From: DATEZO01 sp035255485
GTDB taxonomy: Bacteria; Pseudomonadota; Gammaproteobacteria; Burkholderiales; Burkholderiaceae_D
DNA: 46,735 nt
Reading direction: 5' to 3'
Assembly: GCA_035255485.1 (NCBI GenBank)
Contig: DATEZO010000205.1
Coordinates: forward strand, 1 to 46,735
Made by a program: the position numbers and the translations under genes. Each line of letters starts with the position of its first letter. Position 1 is the stretch's first letter. The notes under the pieces were generated by a model. The model did no database searches. It had not been told where the DNA came from and saw only the letters and a list, made by a program, of their open reading frames with translations. Below, piece by piece: positions 1 to 7,630 of the stretch.

Positions 1-4
1 TATG

Positions 5-188
5 CGCAAATAGTCGATGCCTGCTGCGATGCCTGGAACGCTTTTACGCAAATACCCGGCGCCATCCGCTCATTGTGCTCGCGCCGCTGGGCTGACTTGA
101 CCGCTAGTACTGTAACGTCATAGGTGCAGATTGGTATCAGAATAGCTAAGCGATAACCCCCTGATTCATCAGGGGGTTTTCCGTTTTG
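5..188 (+). ncRNA. Candidate tracrRNA (CRISPR type II-C), next to cas2
   Basis: Seen: a plus-strand segment downstream of cas2 and convergent with it, ending in a strong intrinsic terminator. It holds CGCTTTT-A-CGCAAATA (40-54), then a GC-rich stem (CCCGGCG at 55-61 against CGCCG-CT-GGG at 82-91). From memory, the guide scaffold described for the Parvibaculum lavamentivorans II-C Cas9 has a CGCTTTTCGCAAG anti-repeat followed at once by a stem and a terminator, which is the same architecture. CGCAAATA also occurs at 5-12, so a repeat read on the minus strand from about position 13 leftwards would pair with 47-54. Inference: this is the tracrRNA, with the array just outside the left edge. No repeat array is available to prove it; the 5' end is unknown. 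The alternative candidate lies upstream of cas9. Confidence 0.42.
155..188 (+). terminator. Intrinsic terminator of the cas2-proximal small RNA
   Basis: Stem CCCCCTGA (157-164) and TCAGGGGG (169-176) with loop TTCA, extended by AA/TT, then TTTTCCGTTTT. The T tract lies only on the plus-strand side; the minus strand after the stem has just TT, so this does not serve as a good cas-operon terminator. It implies a plus-strand transcript coming from positions below 155. Confidence 0.75.
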
Positions 189-210
189 TAGATTGAGAAA
201 ATCACTGCTT

Positions 211-537
211 TCAGAACAAATCGAATTGATCAGGCGTCTTTTTTGCAGACATTTTTTTCTGCCCATGAAAAGTGATGATGCGCTCGTATTGTTTGTCAGT
301 GAACTGCAGGACGTTCACTTTTCCGCCAGTCGGCAAAGCATCTTCGACCCGTTTGCAATAGGTGTCAATCTGAGTTTGGCTGGTGCAAAAGCGCATGTAA
401 ACTGAGAACTGGCTCATCTCGAATCCCAGGTCCAGCAAGGCGTTGCGGAATTCTGTGGCAGCCTTTCGTTCTGCCTTTTCGACGACCGGCAAGTCAAACA
501 TCACGACGATCCACATGAGCCGATATCCGGAAAGCAT
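211..537 (-). CDS. cas2: Cas2, CRISPR adaptation protein (type II-C)
   Basis: A 108-residue protein with the Cas2 ferredoxin-like opening (MWIVVMFDLPV from residue 8), where the Asp of FDLP matches the conserved Cas2 acidic residue. It continues with the type II-C style GFEMSQFSVYMRFC segment and ends DQFDLF. In the family, Cas2 dimers bridge two Cas1 dimers in the spacer-integration complex. It is the last gene of cas9-cas1-cas2, two bases after the cas1 stop. The start at 537 follows cas1 directly; an internal Met at 516 would give a shorter form beginning MWIVVMF, and no strong ribosome site separates the two options. No csn2 or cas4 follows, which fits subtype II-C. Confidence 0.95.
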   Translation of the reverse strand: MLSGYRLMWIVVMFDLPVVEKAERKAATEFRNALLDLGFEMSQFSVYMRFCTSQTQIDTYCKRVEDALPTGGKVNVLQFTDKQYERIITFHGQKKMSAKKTPDQFDLF

Positions 538-539
538 CG

Positions 540-1469
540 CTATTCATCGTTAAGCGCGGCGGCCAAAGCCAGTGGCAGACCGGGCAGCGGCAGATCGAGC
601 TTGTCACGCTCGCCCAGGAACACCTGCGCAAGCGAAGTTGACAGCCTTTGCGCGCAAACCATTACCGGCGTGGCGCCAGCGGCGGTCTGCATATCATCGT
701 ACAGCGTGCGCACTAGCGCCCGCTTGGTATCTGGGGTCACATGGTGTTCCCCTTCGCGTCGTAGCTGCCAGACCTTCAGGTCGATTACCGGACGAAACGG
801 CTCCATCAGATCGTCTACCAGGCGCATCGCATTGCCTTCGTTGCTGTGATGAAGTCCAATCGTTGGATGGAGCCCTGCGGCAACCACAGCACGAGCAGTA
901 GCGGCGCGCAGCACGGTATAACCATAATTAAGCATTGCATTGAGGCCGTCGGCATCCTGATTGCGCCGGAAATCGTCGCCAAACAACAAGCCCCAGTAGC
1001 GTCGTGCACCTTGCGCCTCCATGTTGTCCGGATCACCTGATCGTACTTTTGCGGCGAGAGACGACAACGGCACCGAAGGCGCGCCAGCTGCCTCAAGAGC
1101 AGCAGCTTGCTGTTGCAACTTGGATCGGACAATATCCGCCCATAGACGTTTGCTGGTCGGCCGGCTGGCATCGATCTGAACATCGAAGCGCTTGGCCTGC
1201 TGGTAATTACCGTCAATCGACAACAGCATGCCAACTGCATTATGGTTGGCGCCGCATAGCACGAAAGGCACACCGCGCTCTGCCAGCGCTACCAGCAGAT
1301 TGTTGGTATAGGAAAGACCGTGCGCATTGGCAATCACCGCTGCGATGTCGTCCAGCGGAATTTGACCCAGCTCATCGCGCTCGCCTTCGGTGTCTTTCAC
1401 TACCAGGAATCCGCGATACATGAACAGATGCCGCTGGTCGTCGGCCACTTCCACGATGCGGCCGATCAT
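540..1469 (-). CDS. cas1: Cas1, CRISPR integrase (type II-C)
   Basis: 309 residues, normal length for a type II Cas1. The expected metal ligands are visible: Glu151 in NMEAQGARRYW, His208 in the GLHPTIGLHHSNEGN segment, and the acidic pair in LVDDLMEPFRP (about Asp220 and Glu223). The N-terminal half is the beta-rich domain, the C-terminal half the helical catalytic domain. Cas1 with Cas2 inserts new spacers at the leader end of the array. Its ATG is five bases after the cas9 stop, with AAGGG inside the end of cas9 as a likely ribosome site, so the three genes are translated as a tight operon. No truncation or frameshift is seen, so adaptation is probably functional. Confidence 0.96.
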   Translation of the reverse strand: MIGRIVEVADDQRHLFMYRGFLVVKDTEGERDELGQIPLDDIAAVIANAHGLSYTNNLLVALAERGVPFVLCGANHNAVGMLLSIDGNYQQAKRFDVQIDASRPTSKRLWADIVRSKLQQQAAALEAAGAPSVPLSSLAAKVRSGDPDNMEAQGARRYWGLLFGDDFRRNQDADGLNAMLNYGYTVLRAATARAVVAAGLHPTIGLHHSNEGNAMRLVDDLMEPFRPVIDLKVWQLRREGEHHVTPDTKRALVRTLYDDMQTAAGATPVMVCAQRLSTSLAQVFLGERDKLDLPLPGLPLALAAALNDE

Positions 1470-1474
1470 GTCGC

Positions 1475-4400
1475 TTAACCCTTGGAGCCGGGGTCACGAA
1501 TTTCGCCGATGGGCGAAATCGTGATGCGGCGTGCCTGCGATTTTTGTAAAGAACCTGCCGTTTTAAATACATAGGCAAGCTCTTTGGTGCGCGTGCGTTT
1601 GTCCACATTGGCTTCGTTATGATCGGCAAATGCAAGTGTACCTGCTGATGCCATATAAGACAGGCGCATGGTGCGCACAATACCCTCCACTTCAAGGCGG
1701 ATGCAGTCATCGATCATTAGCCTCATCGCGAGAGGCTTGCCGCTTATGCTAAGGCTACGTTGCCTTAATTGTGACGCACCCTGCTTCCGAGCGATTTGAT
1801 ACGCATCGTAGGTCGAAATCACTTCACCTTCCCATTTTCCCTTGTCGTTGCGCACGATCTCGATGCAGTAATTGCTGTCGCCCTTGTAGCCTTTATAAGC
1901 GCTATCCCAGTTACCGTGTGTGCTGCCATGCCACGGTAGATTGGTAGAATGCGCCGCCTTGGCGTTGGAGAATGGAATTACCTTTAGATTCTCTTCGACG
2001 CGCTGGCGCTGGCCATCCACCATTTTTCTGACTGCAACCTTGCCGTTACTGCGCAAACCATAAGCCGTATCGTTATGCATTGCGCCTTCATGGCTATGAT
2101 CAGGCTTATGGCTTATCCAGATATGCTTGACTGCTCGCTTGACATGCTCGCGGTAGTCCGACCAAGGGTCAGGCATGGCTTCCACCAGTCTGTTCAATTG
2201 CTGTTCACGCGCGCTGGCATTGGCTTCGGCAAAGCGCTGCAACAAGGATTGATCGGTTACGCCGACCACGCAGGCATCTACGGCATGGTGACGATGGTCA
2301 TTACGATTTTTCTTGCCATCGATGCCAAGTACGTCGTTGAGGCCGAACTTGGCCCGCAACAGTGCGGTCATCTGACCGGGAATCACGCGGGTATTACCCG
2401 GGCAAATCAAGCTGAGATATTCGCGTGCGACCTTGCTGAGATAGCGCGTATCGTTCAGTGCCCGCGCCAGAAAATTATTATCTTCTTTCAGCCAGCGTTG
2501 ATAACCCTCCTCGCCAAATCGATAGCGCTTCGCTTTCGGCATTTGTTCAGCGCGTTGCAGAATGGATGCGTAGTCAAAACCCGTCACGGCTTGCCTGCCG
2601 AATGCTTCCCATGGTGTCAAATTGCCCTTGACACGATTGGCGAGGCGCATGGATACCGTTTTGTTGTTCAGGCTGTCATCCAGTGTCCTGGAAAAAGGGA
2701 GTATGTGTTCGATTTCCACTTCATCGGAAAACAGCATTTGGGCACTGATCTGAATACCAGAATACGGGCAGCGCCGGTCGGCAATGTTATAGCTTAGCTC
2801 TTCCCACAAGATCATTTTTTGCAGGTCGGCAGCTTTGACTTGCACCTCGCTGAATTGCAGGACGTTTGCAATATCCGCGCGCAGACGGGCATTACGCTTC
2901 TGGTTCTCGGCCTGCCGCTTGTTTTCCTCGTCGCGCCGCTCCTTGCTCTGCTTCAGTTCGCGCGCCACTTCGACGATGACTTCGCTCGGATGGCCGTAGC
3001 GTCTGATCAGCGCATTGACCACCGTACGCACCTGGTTCAGTCCGATATGCACCGTAGGGTTGGCAATTCTGCCGTGGCGCTTTTCCTCGCTGTCTTCCGG
3101 ATTGCCAGTGCCAAAGCCGACATGCCGTTGCAGCGGCAATCCGTAGTAAGGCAATTCCTCCATGATTTCGCCTGTTGCTGAAGGGCTGATATGGCTATGG
3201 TGCTCGAAGCCCGCCGCCAGCACGGCTTTGTCATAAGCCACCACATCACGCTGCAGTTCCGGCAGAATGCGCACCAATGCCTTCATGCTCAGACTGCCAT
3301 ATCCCTCGGCAAGGCCGGCATTGGCGATCGTTTCAGCGCGCTGTTCGTCCACGCCGGTTTTCTCCTGCAGCCAGCGGATCAGCCTGGCTTCGTTTTCTTC
3401 CTTGACCAGTTGCAGCACAATTTCATCCTGCATGGCTTCATCCAATTCGAACCAAACATTGCCGAAATGCTCCGGCCTGCTCAATGCCGCACTGGTGGCA
3501 TTGCCCTTGAGCTCTTGCCGCTTGGGATCTTCAAAATTGAATTGCACGACGCCGCTCAAACCGAGCAGTTTTTTGATCTGAACAAAACTACGCTTGCCAT
3601 TTTGTTCCAACTCCGCCGCGAGCGCATCACGCTGCTCCAGCGAGAGCGATTCTTCACGCAATCCTTCACGCAGGATGCGCAGGTTATTAAGCTCCTGATA
3701 TATGCGAAAGCGTTGTGTACTTGGCAGGGCAAGCGGTGCACGTTCTTCGTTGGGCAGAAGTGTGCAGCGCCCCGGCTTTACCGGCTTGAGTAGGCGCTGG
3801 TGCAGCAACACATCCTTCAAATCTGCACGAGCAACCTCACTGAACTGCGCTGGATTGAAGGAACGCTGCATTTCCCATAACGCATCGAATTCCGCTTCAA
3901 CCATCGCGCGGTCGATATACAAGTCGTAGCTCTTGTCGATCCTGCTTTTGCCGTCGTCCTTAATAACTCTGTTTTCGCGATATCGGGCGCGCACTGTTTG
4001 TCCTGCAGACTTACGCTGATGCAGCCACTCCCCTACCGTGCGACAGTTGTTTTCAGATAGTGTTTCTCGTAGTTTCTTGATGGCGGATTTCAAAGCGCCA
4101 CTGTCGTTATCCTTCTTGTCCGCCTTGCGGTTACTTCTAAATCCGCGACGTTGGTTGATATGGAATAGTGCACGCCCGAATTCGGCGGAAGTCAAGGCTT
4201 TGTCCAGTCCCCTGGCGCGCAATTCATAGGGGTCAAGTGTTTCCAATGCCTTCCGTTCAGTATGGTTGGAAGAAAAAAATCCGTGCTCTACCAGAGTACG
4301 GATCATGCGCGTCTTTCGCTTCAGGAGACGATCGCGCCGACGACGCATCGAACGCGCATCGCGGCGCGTGACGGCCAATGAAGAACCGTCCTTAGGATTG

Positions 4401-4537
4401 CGGCCGTCAGAAAAAATGCGAACTCCAGCCTTGATAACAGCGCACGGCGCATTATTGGCATTCAGTCGAATCATGGCCCATCCAAGCGAAGTCGAACCCA
4501 GATCCAGCGCCAGTCGATAAGACATTTTGGATAACAT
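1475..4537 (-). CDS. cas9: Cas9, RNA-guided DNA endonuclease (type II-C)
   Basis: 1020 residues, in the compact II-C size range (about 1000-1100). RuvC-I Asp12 lies in LALDLGSTSLGW; the Arg-rich bridge helix spans about residues 58-80; RuvC-II Glu523 is in VIVEVAREL; the HNH centre has His611 in EIEHILPFSRTLDD and Asn624/625; RuvC-III has His751 and Asp754 in DHRHHAVDA. HNH also has the CPYSG motif (590-594). All catalytic residues are present, so both strands should be cut. The C-terminal third (after about 790) is the wedge/PAM-interacting part and is not predictable by eye. The start at 4537 has GGGAG upstream at good spacing; Met at 4522 is an alternative. The sequence style resembles the Parvibaculum/Verminephrobacter branch of II-C. 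It heads the cas operon. Confidence 0.97.
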   Translation of the reverse strand: MLSKMSYRLALDLGSTSLGWAMIRLNANNAPCAVIKAGVRIFSDGRNPKDGSSLAVTRRDARSMRRRRDRLLKRKTRMIRTLVEHGFFSSNHTERKALETLDPYELRARGLDKALTSAEFGRALFHINQRRGFRSNRKADKKDNDSGALKSAIKKLRETLSENNCRTVGEWLHQRKSAGQTVRARYRENRVIKDDGKSRIDKSYDLYIDRAMVEAEFDALWEMQRSFNPAQFSEVARADLKDVLLHQRLLKPVKPGRCTLLPNEERAPLALPSTQRFRIYQELNNLRILREGLREESLSLEQRDALAAELEQNGKRSFVQIKKLLGLSGVVQFNFEDPKRQELKGNATSAALSRPEHFGNVWFELDEAMQDEIVLQLVKEENEARLIRWLQEKTGVDEQRAETIANAGLAEGYGSLSMKALVRILPELQRDVVAYDKAVLAAGFEHHSHISPSATGEIMEELPYYGLPLQRHVGFGTGNPEDSEEKRHGRIANPTVHIGLNQVRTVVNALIRRYGHPSEVIVEVARELKQSKERRDEENKRQAENQKRNARLRADIANVLQFSEVQVKAADLQKMILWEELSYNIADRRCPYSGIQISAQMLFSDEVEIEHILPFSRTLDDSLNNKTVSMRLANRVKGNLTPWEAFGRQAVTGFDYASILQRAEQMPKAKRYRFGEEGYQRWLKEDNNFLARALNDTRYLSKVAREYLSLICPGNTRVIPGQMTALLRAKFGLNDVLGIDGKKNRNDHRHHAVDACVVGVTDQSLLQRFAEANASAREQQLNRLVEAMPDPWSDYREHVKRAVKHIWISHKPDHSHEGAMHNDTAYGLRSNGKVAVRKMVDGQRQRVEENLKVIPFSNAKAAHSTNLPWHGSTHGNWDSAYKGYKGDSNYCIEIVRNDKGKWEGEVISTYDAYQIARKQGASQLRQRSLSISGKPLAMRLMIDDCIRLEVEGIVRTMRLSYMASAGTLAFADHNEANVDKRTRTKELAYVFKTAGSLQKSQARRITISPIGEIRDPGSKG

Positions 4538-4569
4538 GCAGTCTCCCTGATAAATTTTTTGGCCTATTG

Positions 4570-4690
4570 ATTTTTATTTTCATCACGGATACAGTACGGA
4601 TACTTATTTGACTGGGATATGCGCTCTGGACGCTAACAAGCTGAAAGATGCACCAAATGGAAGGCCGCTATATGCGGCCTTCATCTTTTT
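4570..4690 (+). ncRNA. Terminator-ended small RNA candidate upstream of cas9
   Basis: Divergent from cas9 there is a plus-strand hairpin AAGGCCGC (4661-4668) / GCGGCCTT (4674-4681) followed by CATCTTTTT. An outer helix is possible between GCTGAAAGATG (4640-4650) and CATCTTTTTCAGC. The order 'CTGAAAGATGCACC, then terminator stem' resembles the tail of the Neisseria II-C tracrRNA (CTGAAAAGATGTGCCGC, then stem), and tracrRNA upstream of cas9 is a known II-C layout. There is no upstream plus-strand gene for this terminator to serve. Inference: a tracrRNA, or a leader or attenuator element of the cas region. The anti-repeat, if present, would lie at about 4605-4638. It competes with the candidate at 5-188. 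Confidence 0.35.
4661..4690 (+). terminator. Intrinsic terminator upstream of cas9 (plus strand)
   Basis: Perfect 8-bp stem AAGGCCGC/GCGGCCTT with a TATAT loop and a TTTTT tract four bases later. The minus strand lacks a T tract after the stem, so the direction is plus, away from cas9. Confidence 0.65.
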
Positions 4691-5082
4691 CAGCGCTTCG
4701 CATGTCAATCCCGCGATGCCTCTCCGGCTAGCCCATTTCCATGGATGGCAATTCGATCAAATCGGCAATATCCGCATCTGTGATTTATGCTTAAAGTTTA
4801 ATACTAAAAATTCATCATAGTGTTATTTTTTATGCATCGTTCTTTGATCAGGCTGTCTCTTCGGCATCTGCTTTATGCTGATTTCAGCATAGAAAATTGA
4901 ACTCACGGCCATTTTCGAGTTAGAGAAGTCCGACGCCAATAATGCGTCGCACTTTTCCGGTTGAACCGGATAGTCAGTCTATGAAGGGAATCCGGGCGTA
5001 CTTCTTATTATGTAGGTGCGCAGGCCGCGTCTGCACTGCCCAGCATCTTTTCAAGGATACCCCAGCCCCCCCTACCTCTTTT
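4691..5082. other. Gene-free, AT-rich gap with inverted repeats
   Basis: No convincing gene on either strand. Two adjacent inverted repeats stand out: CGACGC (4931-4936) / GCGTCG (4944-4949), and TCCGGTT (4956-4962) / AACCGGA (4964-4970) around a single G. Neither has a T tract, so they are not textbook terminators. ATGCTG/CAGCAT near 4875-4890 is a third short hairpin. The composition is more AT-rich than the following housekeeping genes, which fits a boundary of an acquired CRISPR segment. That reading is inference. Confidence 0.4.
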
Positions 5083-5211
5083 TCATGTGCACAGAACAAA
5101 ACGGTTGGCCAGATCCACAATGAAGGAAGGCTGCAGATACGCCATGAACGCAAGCGCCAGCACCACAAACAGGGCGATGCGGAGCAGGATGCGCTTGATG
5201 AGCGGAGACAT
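5083..5211 (-). CDS. Small single-span membrane protein, 42 residues
   Basis: Begins MSPLIKRILLR and continues with a hydrophobic span (about residues 9-25) ending AYLQP, then a short tail IVDLANRFVLCT. The ATG lies two bases after the stop codon of the MFS gene on the same strand, which suggests translational coupling. Basic residues before the span predict the N terminus inside. Similar short proteins with a '..YLQPxFIVDLAN..' end are, to my recollection, recurrent in related betaproteobacteria, which argues for a real gene. The function is unknown; an accessory peptide for the upstream transporter is possible but unproven. Confidence 0.6.
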   Translation of the reverse strand: MSPLIKRILLRIALFVVLALAFMAYLQPSFIVDLANRFVLCT

Positions 5212-5213
5212 GA

Positions 5214-6431
5214 TCAGGCCATCACGGGCCGCGCCCGCGCTATCGCGTTTTCGTTGACTGGTAGATTGATCAGTGCGGCAAACCCGCCGAGCGCGATGGT
5301 GATCATCCATACCGTGTTGTAATTGCCTTGCATGGTGTAGAGGTAGCCACCCAGCCATACGCCGAGGAAGCTGCCGACCTGGTGCGAGAAAAACACGAAG
5401 CCGGACAGCATCGACAAATGCTTCACGCCGAAAATTCCCGCAATCACGCCATTGGTCAATGGCACGGTGGACAGCCATAGCAGGCCCATCGCGCAAGAGA
5501 ATACATACACCGACCACGCTGACAGGGGTGCCAGCAGGAACAGGGCGATGGCAATCGAGCGGCTGAGGTAGATCGACGACAGCAGGTAACGCTTCGGCAG
5601 GATGCCGCCCAGCTTGCCGAAATAATAGGAGCCGAAAATATTGAACAGGCCGATCAATGCCAGCGCTATCACCGCGACATTGGGGTCCATGATGCCCTTG
5701 TCCTTCAGGTAGGCCGGCATATGCACGCCGATGAACACAACCTGAAAGCCGCAGACGAAATAGCCGGCGACCAGCAGCTGGAATGGACGATGAGAGAATG
5801 CCTCGCGCGTCGCCTCGCGGATGCTCTGCTCATGGGTGCCGGCCTGCTGCAAGGGCGGTTCGCGCAGCCTGAATGCCATCGGGATCATGACCAGCAGCAC
5901 CAGCGCGGCAAGCAGGTAGAATGCGTTTTGCCATCCGGTCAGCGAAATCATTTGCTGCTCCACCGGCATCATCACAAACTGGCCGAGTGAGCTGGCGGCG
6001 GACGACAGGCCGAAGGCCCACGAGCGCCGCTCGACCGACACGGTGCGGCCGATGATGCCGCTCAGTGCGCCGAATGCGGTGCAGGACAAGGCCGCGCCGA
6101 GCAGCATACCGGAGCCGAGCACGAACAGCGTCGGTTGATCGATGCTGGCCATCCATAGCAGGCCAGCCATGTACAGCAGCGCGCCTACGATCACCACCCG
6201 CGCCGCGCCGAAGCGGTCGGCCGCCATGCCGGCGAACGGTCCGAATACGCCCCACATCAGGTTTTGCAAGGCCATTGCCAGCGAATAGGTTTCGCGCGTC
6301 CAGCCGTGCGCCTGCGAAATCGGCTGTAGCCAGAATCCGAAGCCGTGGCGCACGCCCATTGCCAGGGTCAGTATCAGACTGCTGGCGAGCAGGACGGTTT
6401 TCAGTGAAGGCGGTCGGGTGGCTGTAAACAT
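5214..6431 (-). CDS. MFS transporter
   Basis: 405 residues with about twelve hydrophobic segments in two halves separated by a charged loop (about residues 185-215, RLREPPLQQAGTHEQSIREATRE). The first loop carries the MFS signature GMAADRFGAARV. Position 6431 is chosen as start (MFTATRPPSLKTVLLAS) because it gives the usual short cytoplasmic N terminus; upstream in-frame codons back to 6662 would add 77 unlikely residues. No strong ribosome site is visible. The shape recalls monocarboxylate or oxalate/formate-type carriers (HGFGFWLQPISQAHGW in helix 1), but the substrate cannot be named. The 42-residue membrane protein follows two bases downstream. Confidence 0.9.
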   Translation of the reverse strand: MFTATRPPSLKTVLLASSLILTLAMGVRHGFGFWLQPISQAHGWTRETYSLAMALQNLMWGVFGPFAGMAADRFGAARVVIVGALLYMAGLLWMASIDQPTLFVLGSGMLLGAALSCTAFGALSGIIGRTVSVERRSWAFGLSSAASSLGQFVMMPVEQQMISLTGWQNAFYLLAALVLLVMIPMAFRLREPPLQQAGTHEQSIREATREAFSHRPFQLLVAGYFVCGFQVVFIGVHMPAYLKDKGIMDPNVAVIALALIGLFNIFGSYYFGKLGGILPKRYLLSSIYLSRSIAIALFLLAPLSAWSVYVFSCAMGLLWLSTVPLTNGVIAGIFGVKHLSMLSGFVFFSHQVGSFLGVWLGGYLYTMQGNYNTVWMITIALGGFAALINLPVNENAIARARPVMA

Positions 6432-6826
6432 GGTGATGTGGCAATTCAGTAAACGGAAATCGAGTGTAGCGCAAAGCCGCACATCATGTGGCCTGCCAAA
6501 GCCACTGGTACGCATTGGCACATGTTCTTTTATCCCTCTTCCAGAGCAAGTTTTCCGTTCCAAACTGTACTTGGATTTAGACTGGCCGCCGTGATAAGTG
6601 CATCCTGATTGGACAAGTGTAAAAAGCGGCTGGAAACAGTGTAGAAAGCCTGGCACAAGCAACGATGACCAGGTGCGACTCCAAACGGCCGACAGGCCAA
6701 CGTCTTCTGTTGGAGTGGCCGGACTCGGTAGGCGTCACCAATAAATGCGAACTAGGCCCGAAAATGGAAATCAGTAGATAACAGCAATCGAAGATAGCTG
6801 GAAATGAGACGCAAGGAGCAGTGCGC
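6432..6826. other. Divergent intergenic region, no gene seen
   Basis: Lies between the divergent MFS and DUF72 genes and should hold both promoters. Reading frames here are short and lack recognisable protein character. A small hairpin CCAAC-GTCTTCT-GTTGG occurs around 6699-6715. AAGGAG at 6813-6818 is the ribosome site of the DUF72 gene. No confident promoter or operator could be assigned. Confidence 0.4.
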
Positions 6827-7630
6827 ATGGGTCAATATTCTTCCGGTAACAGCGAAATCGGGCACATTCATATCGGCTGCGCCGGGTGGAGCGTGCCGAT
6901 TGCGGAGAAGCATCATTTCCCCGATGGCGGCAGCCATCTTGAACGCTACGCTGAAATTTTTTCCGCCGTCGAAATCAATACAACCTTTTATCGATCGCAT
7001 CGCCCCGCCACGTATGCGCGCTGGCGCGATAGCGTTCCGGAAACTTTCCGTTTTTCGGTCAAGACCCCGCGCGCCATCACGCATTATCGGCGTCTGCGGC
7101 AGGCGGGTGACCTGCTTGCGCAGTTTCTCGACGAGGCCGGCAACCTGCGCGAAAAGCTCGGTTGCCTGCTGGTGCAATTGCCGCCGAACCTGCGATTCGA
7201 TGCATCCGTCGCCGCCGGTTTTTTCAGGCAGTTGCGTCTTGCCACCCAAGTGCCGGTCGCATGCGAGCCGCGGCATGTGACATGGTTCGGCGAGGAAGCG
7301 GCCGCATTGCTGGAACAATTCGCTATTGCGCGCGTGAGCGCCGATCCTCCGATTGTCGTACCTGCCGTACCGCCGGTGCGCTCCCGCCTCTCGTATGTCC
7401 GCCTGCACGGATCGCCAGTCATGTACGAGTCGACGTATCCGGATGCCTATCTGGATGCGCTGGCGGGCAAGCTGCTGCGCCAGGCGCGGTCGGGGCATGC
7501 CGTCTGGTGCATCTTCGACAATACCGCCACTGGCGCTGCGACGCCGAATGCATTGTCGCTGCTGGTGCGCATCCGTGCCATGCCCGACATGGGTCATGCC
7601 GCCAGGAAGTGCCTTACCAACTCAATCTGA
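6827..7630 (+). CDS. DUF72 (YecE-like) family protein
   Basis: 267 residues from ATG 6827. The family pattern is clear: IHIGCAGWSVP near the N terminus, then YAEIFSAVEINTTFYR, FSVKTPRAITHYRRL, a CLLVQLPPNLRF segment and a YVRLHGSP motif. DUF72 proteins have a TIM-barrel-like fold; their biochemical role is not established. Start choice: AAGGAG at 6813-6818 is well placed for ATG 6827 and too close to the in-frame GTG at 6821. The last 37 bases overlap the end of the convergent hydrolase gene. The usual late WxxFNN segment appears here as VWCIFDNTATGAATPNA. Confidence 0.88.
   Translation: MGQYSSGNSEIGHIHIGCAGWSVPIAEKHHFPDGGSHLERYAEIFSAVEINTTFYRSHRPATYARWRDSVPETFRFSVKTPRAITHYRRLRQAGDLLAQFLDEAGNLREKLGCLLVQLPPNLRFDASVAAGFFRQLRLATQVPVACEPRHVTWFGEEAAALLEQFAIARVSADPPIVVPAVPPVRSRLSYVRLHGSPVMYESTYPDAYLDALAGKLLRQARSGHAVWCIFDNTATGAATPNALSLLVRIRAMPDMGHAARKCLTNSI

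Noticed and set aside
1..130. Possible CRISPR repeats (two CGCAAATA copies, two GATGCCTG copies)
   Set aside because: Only short 8-base matches at unequal distances; no 30-40-base repeat with spacers. Kept only as a hint for an anti-repeat.
2075..2797. Long plus-strand frame opposite cas9 (240 codons)
   Set aside because: Lies wholly antisense to the cas9 catalytic region and has no recognisable domain; a frame shadow.
6065..6427. Plus-strand Arg-rich frame opposite the MFS gene
   Set aside because: Antisense shadow with no domain and no ribosome site.
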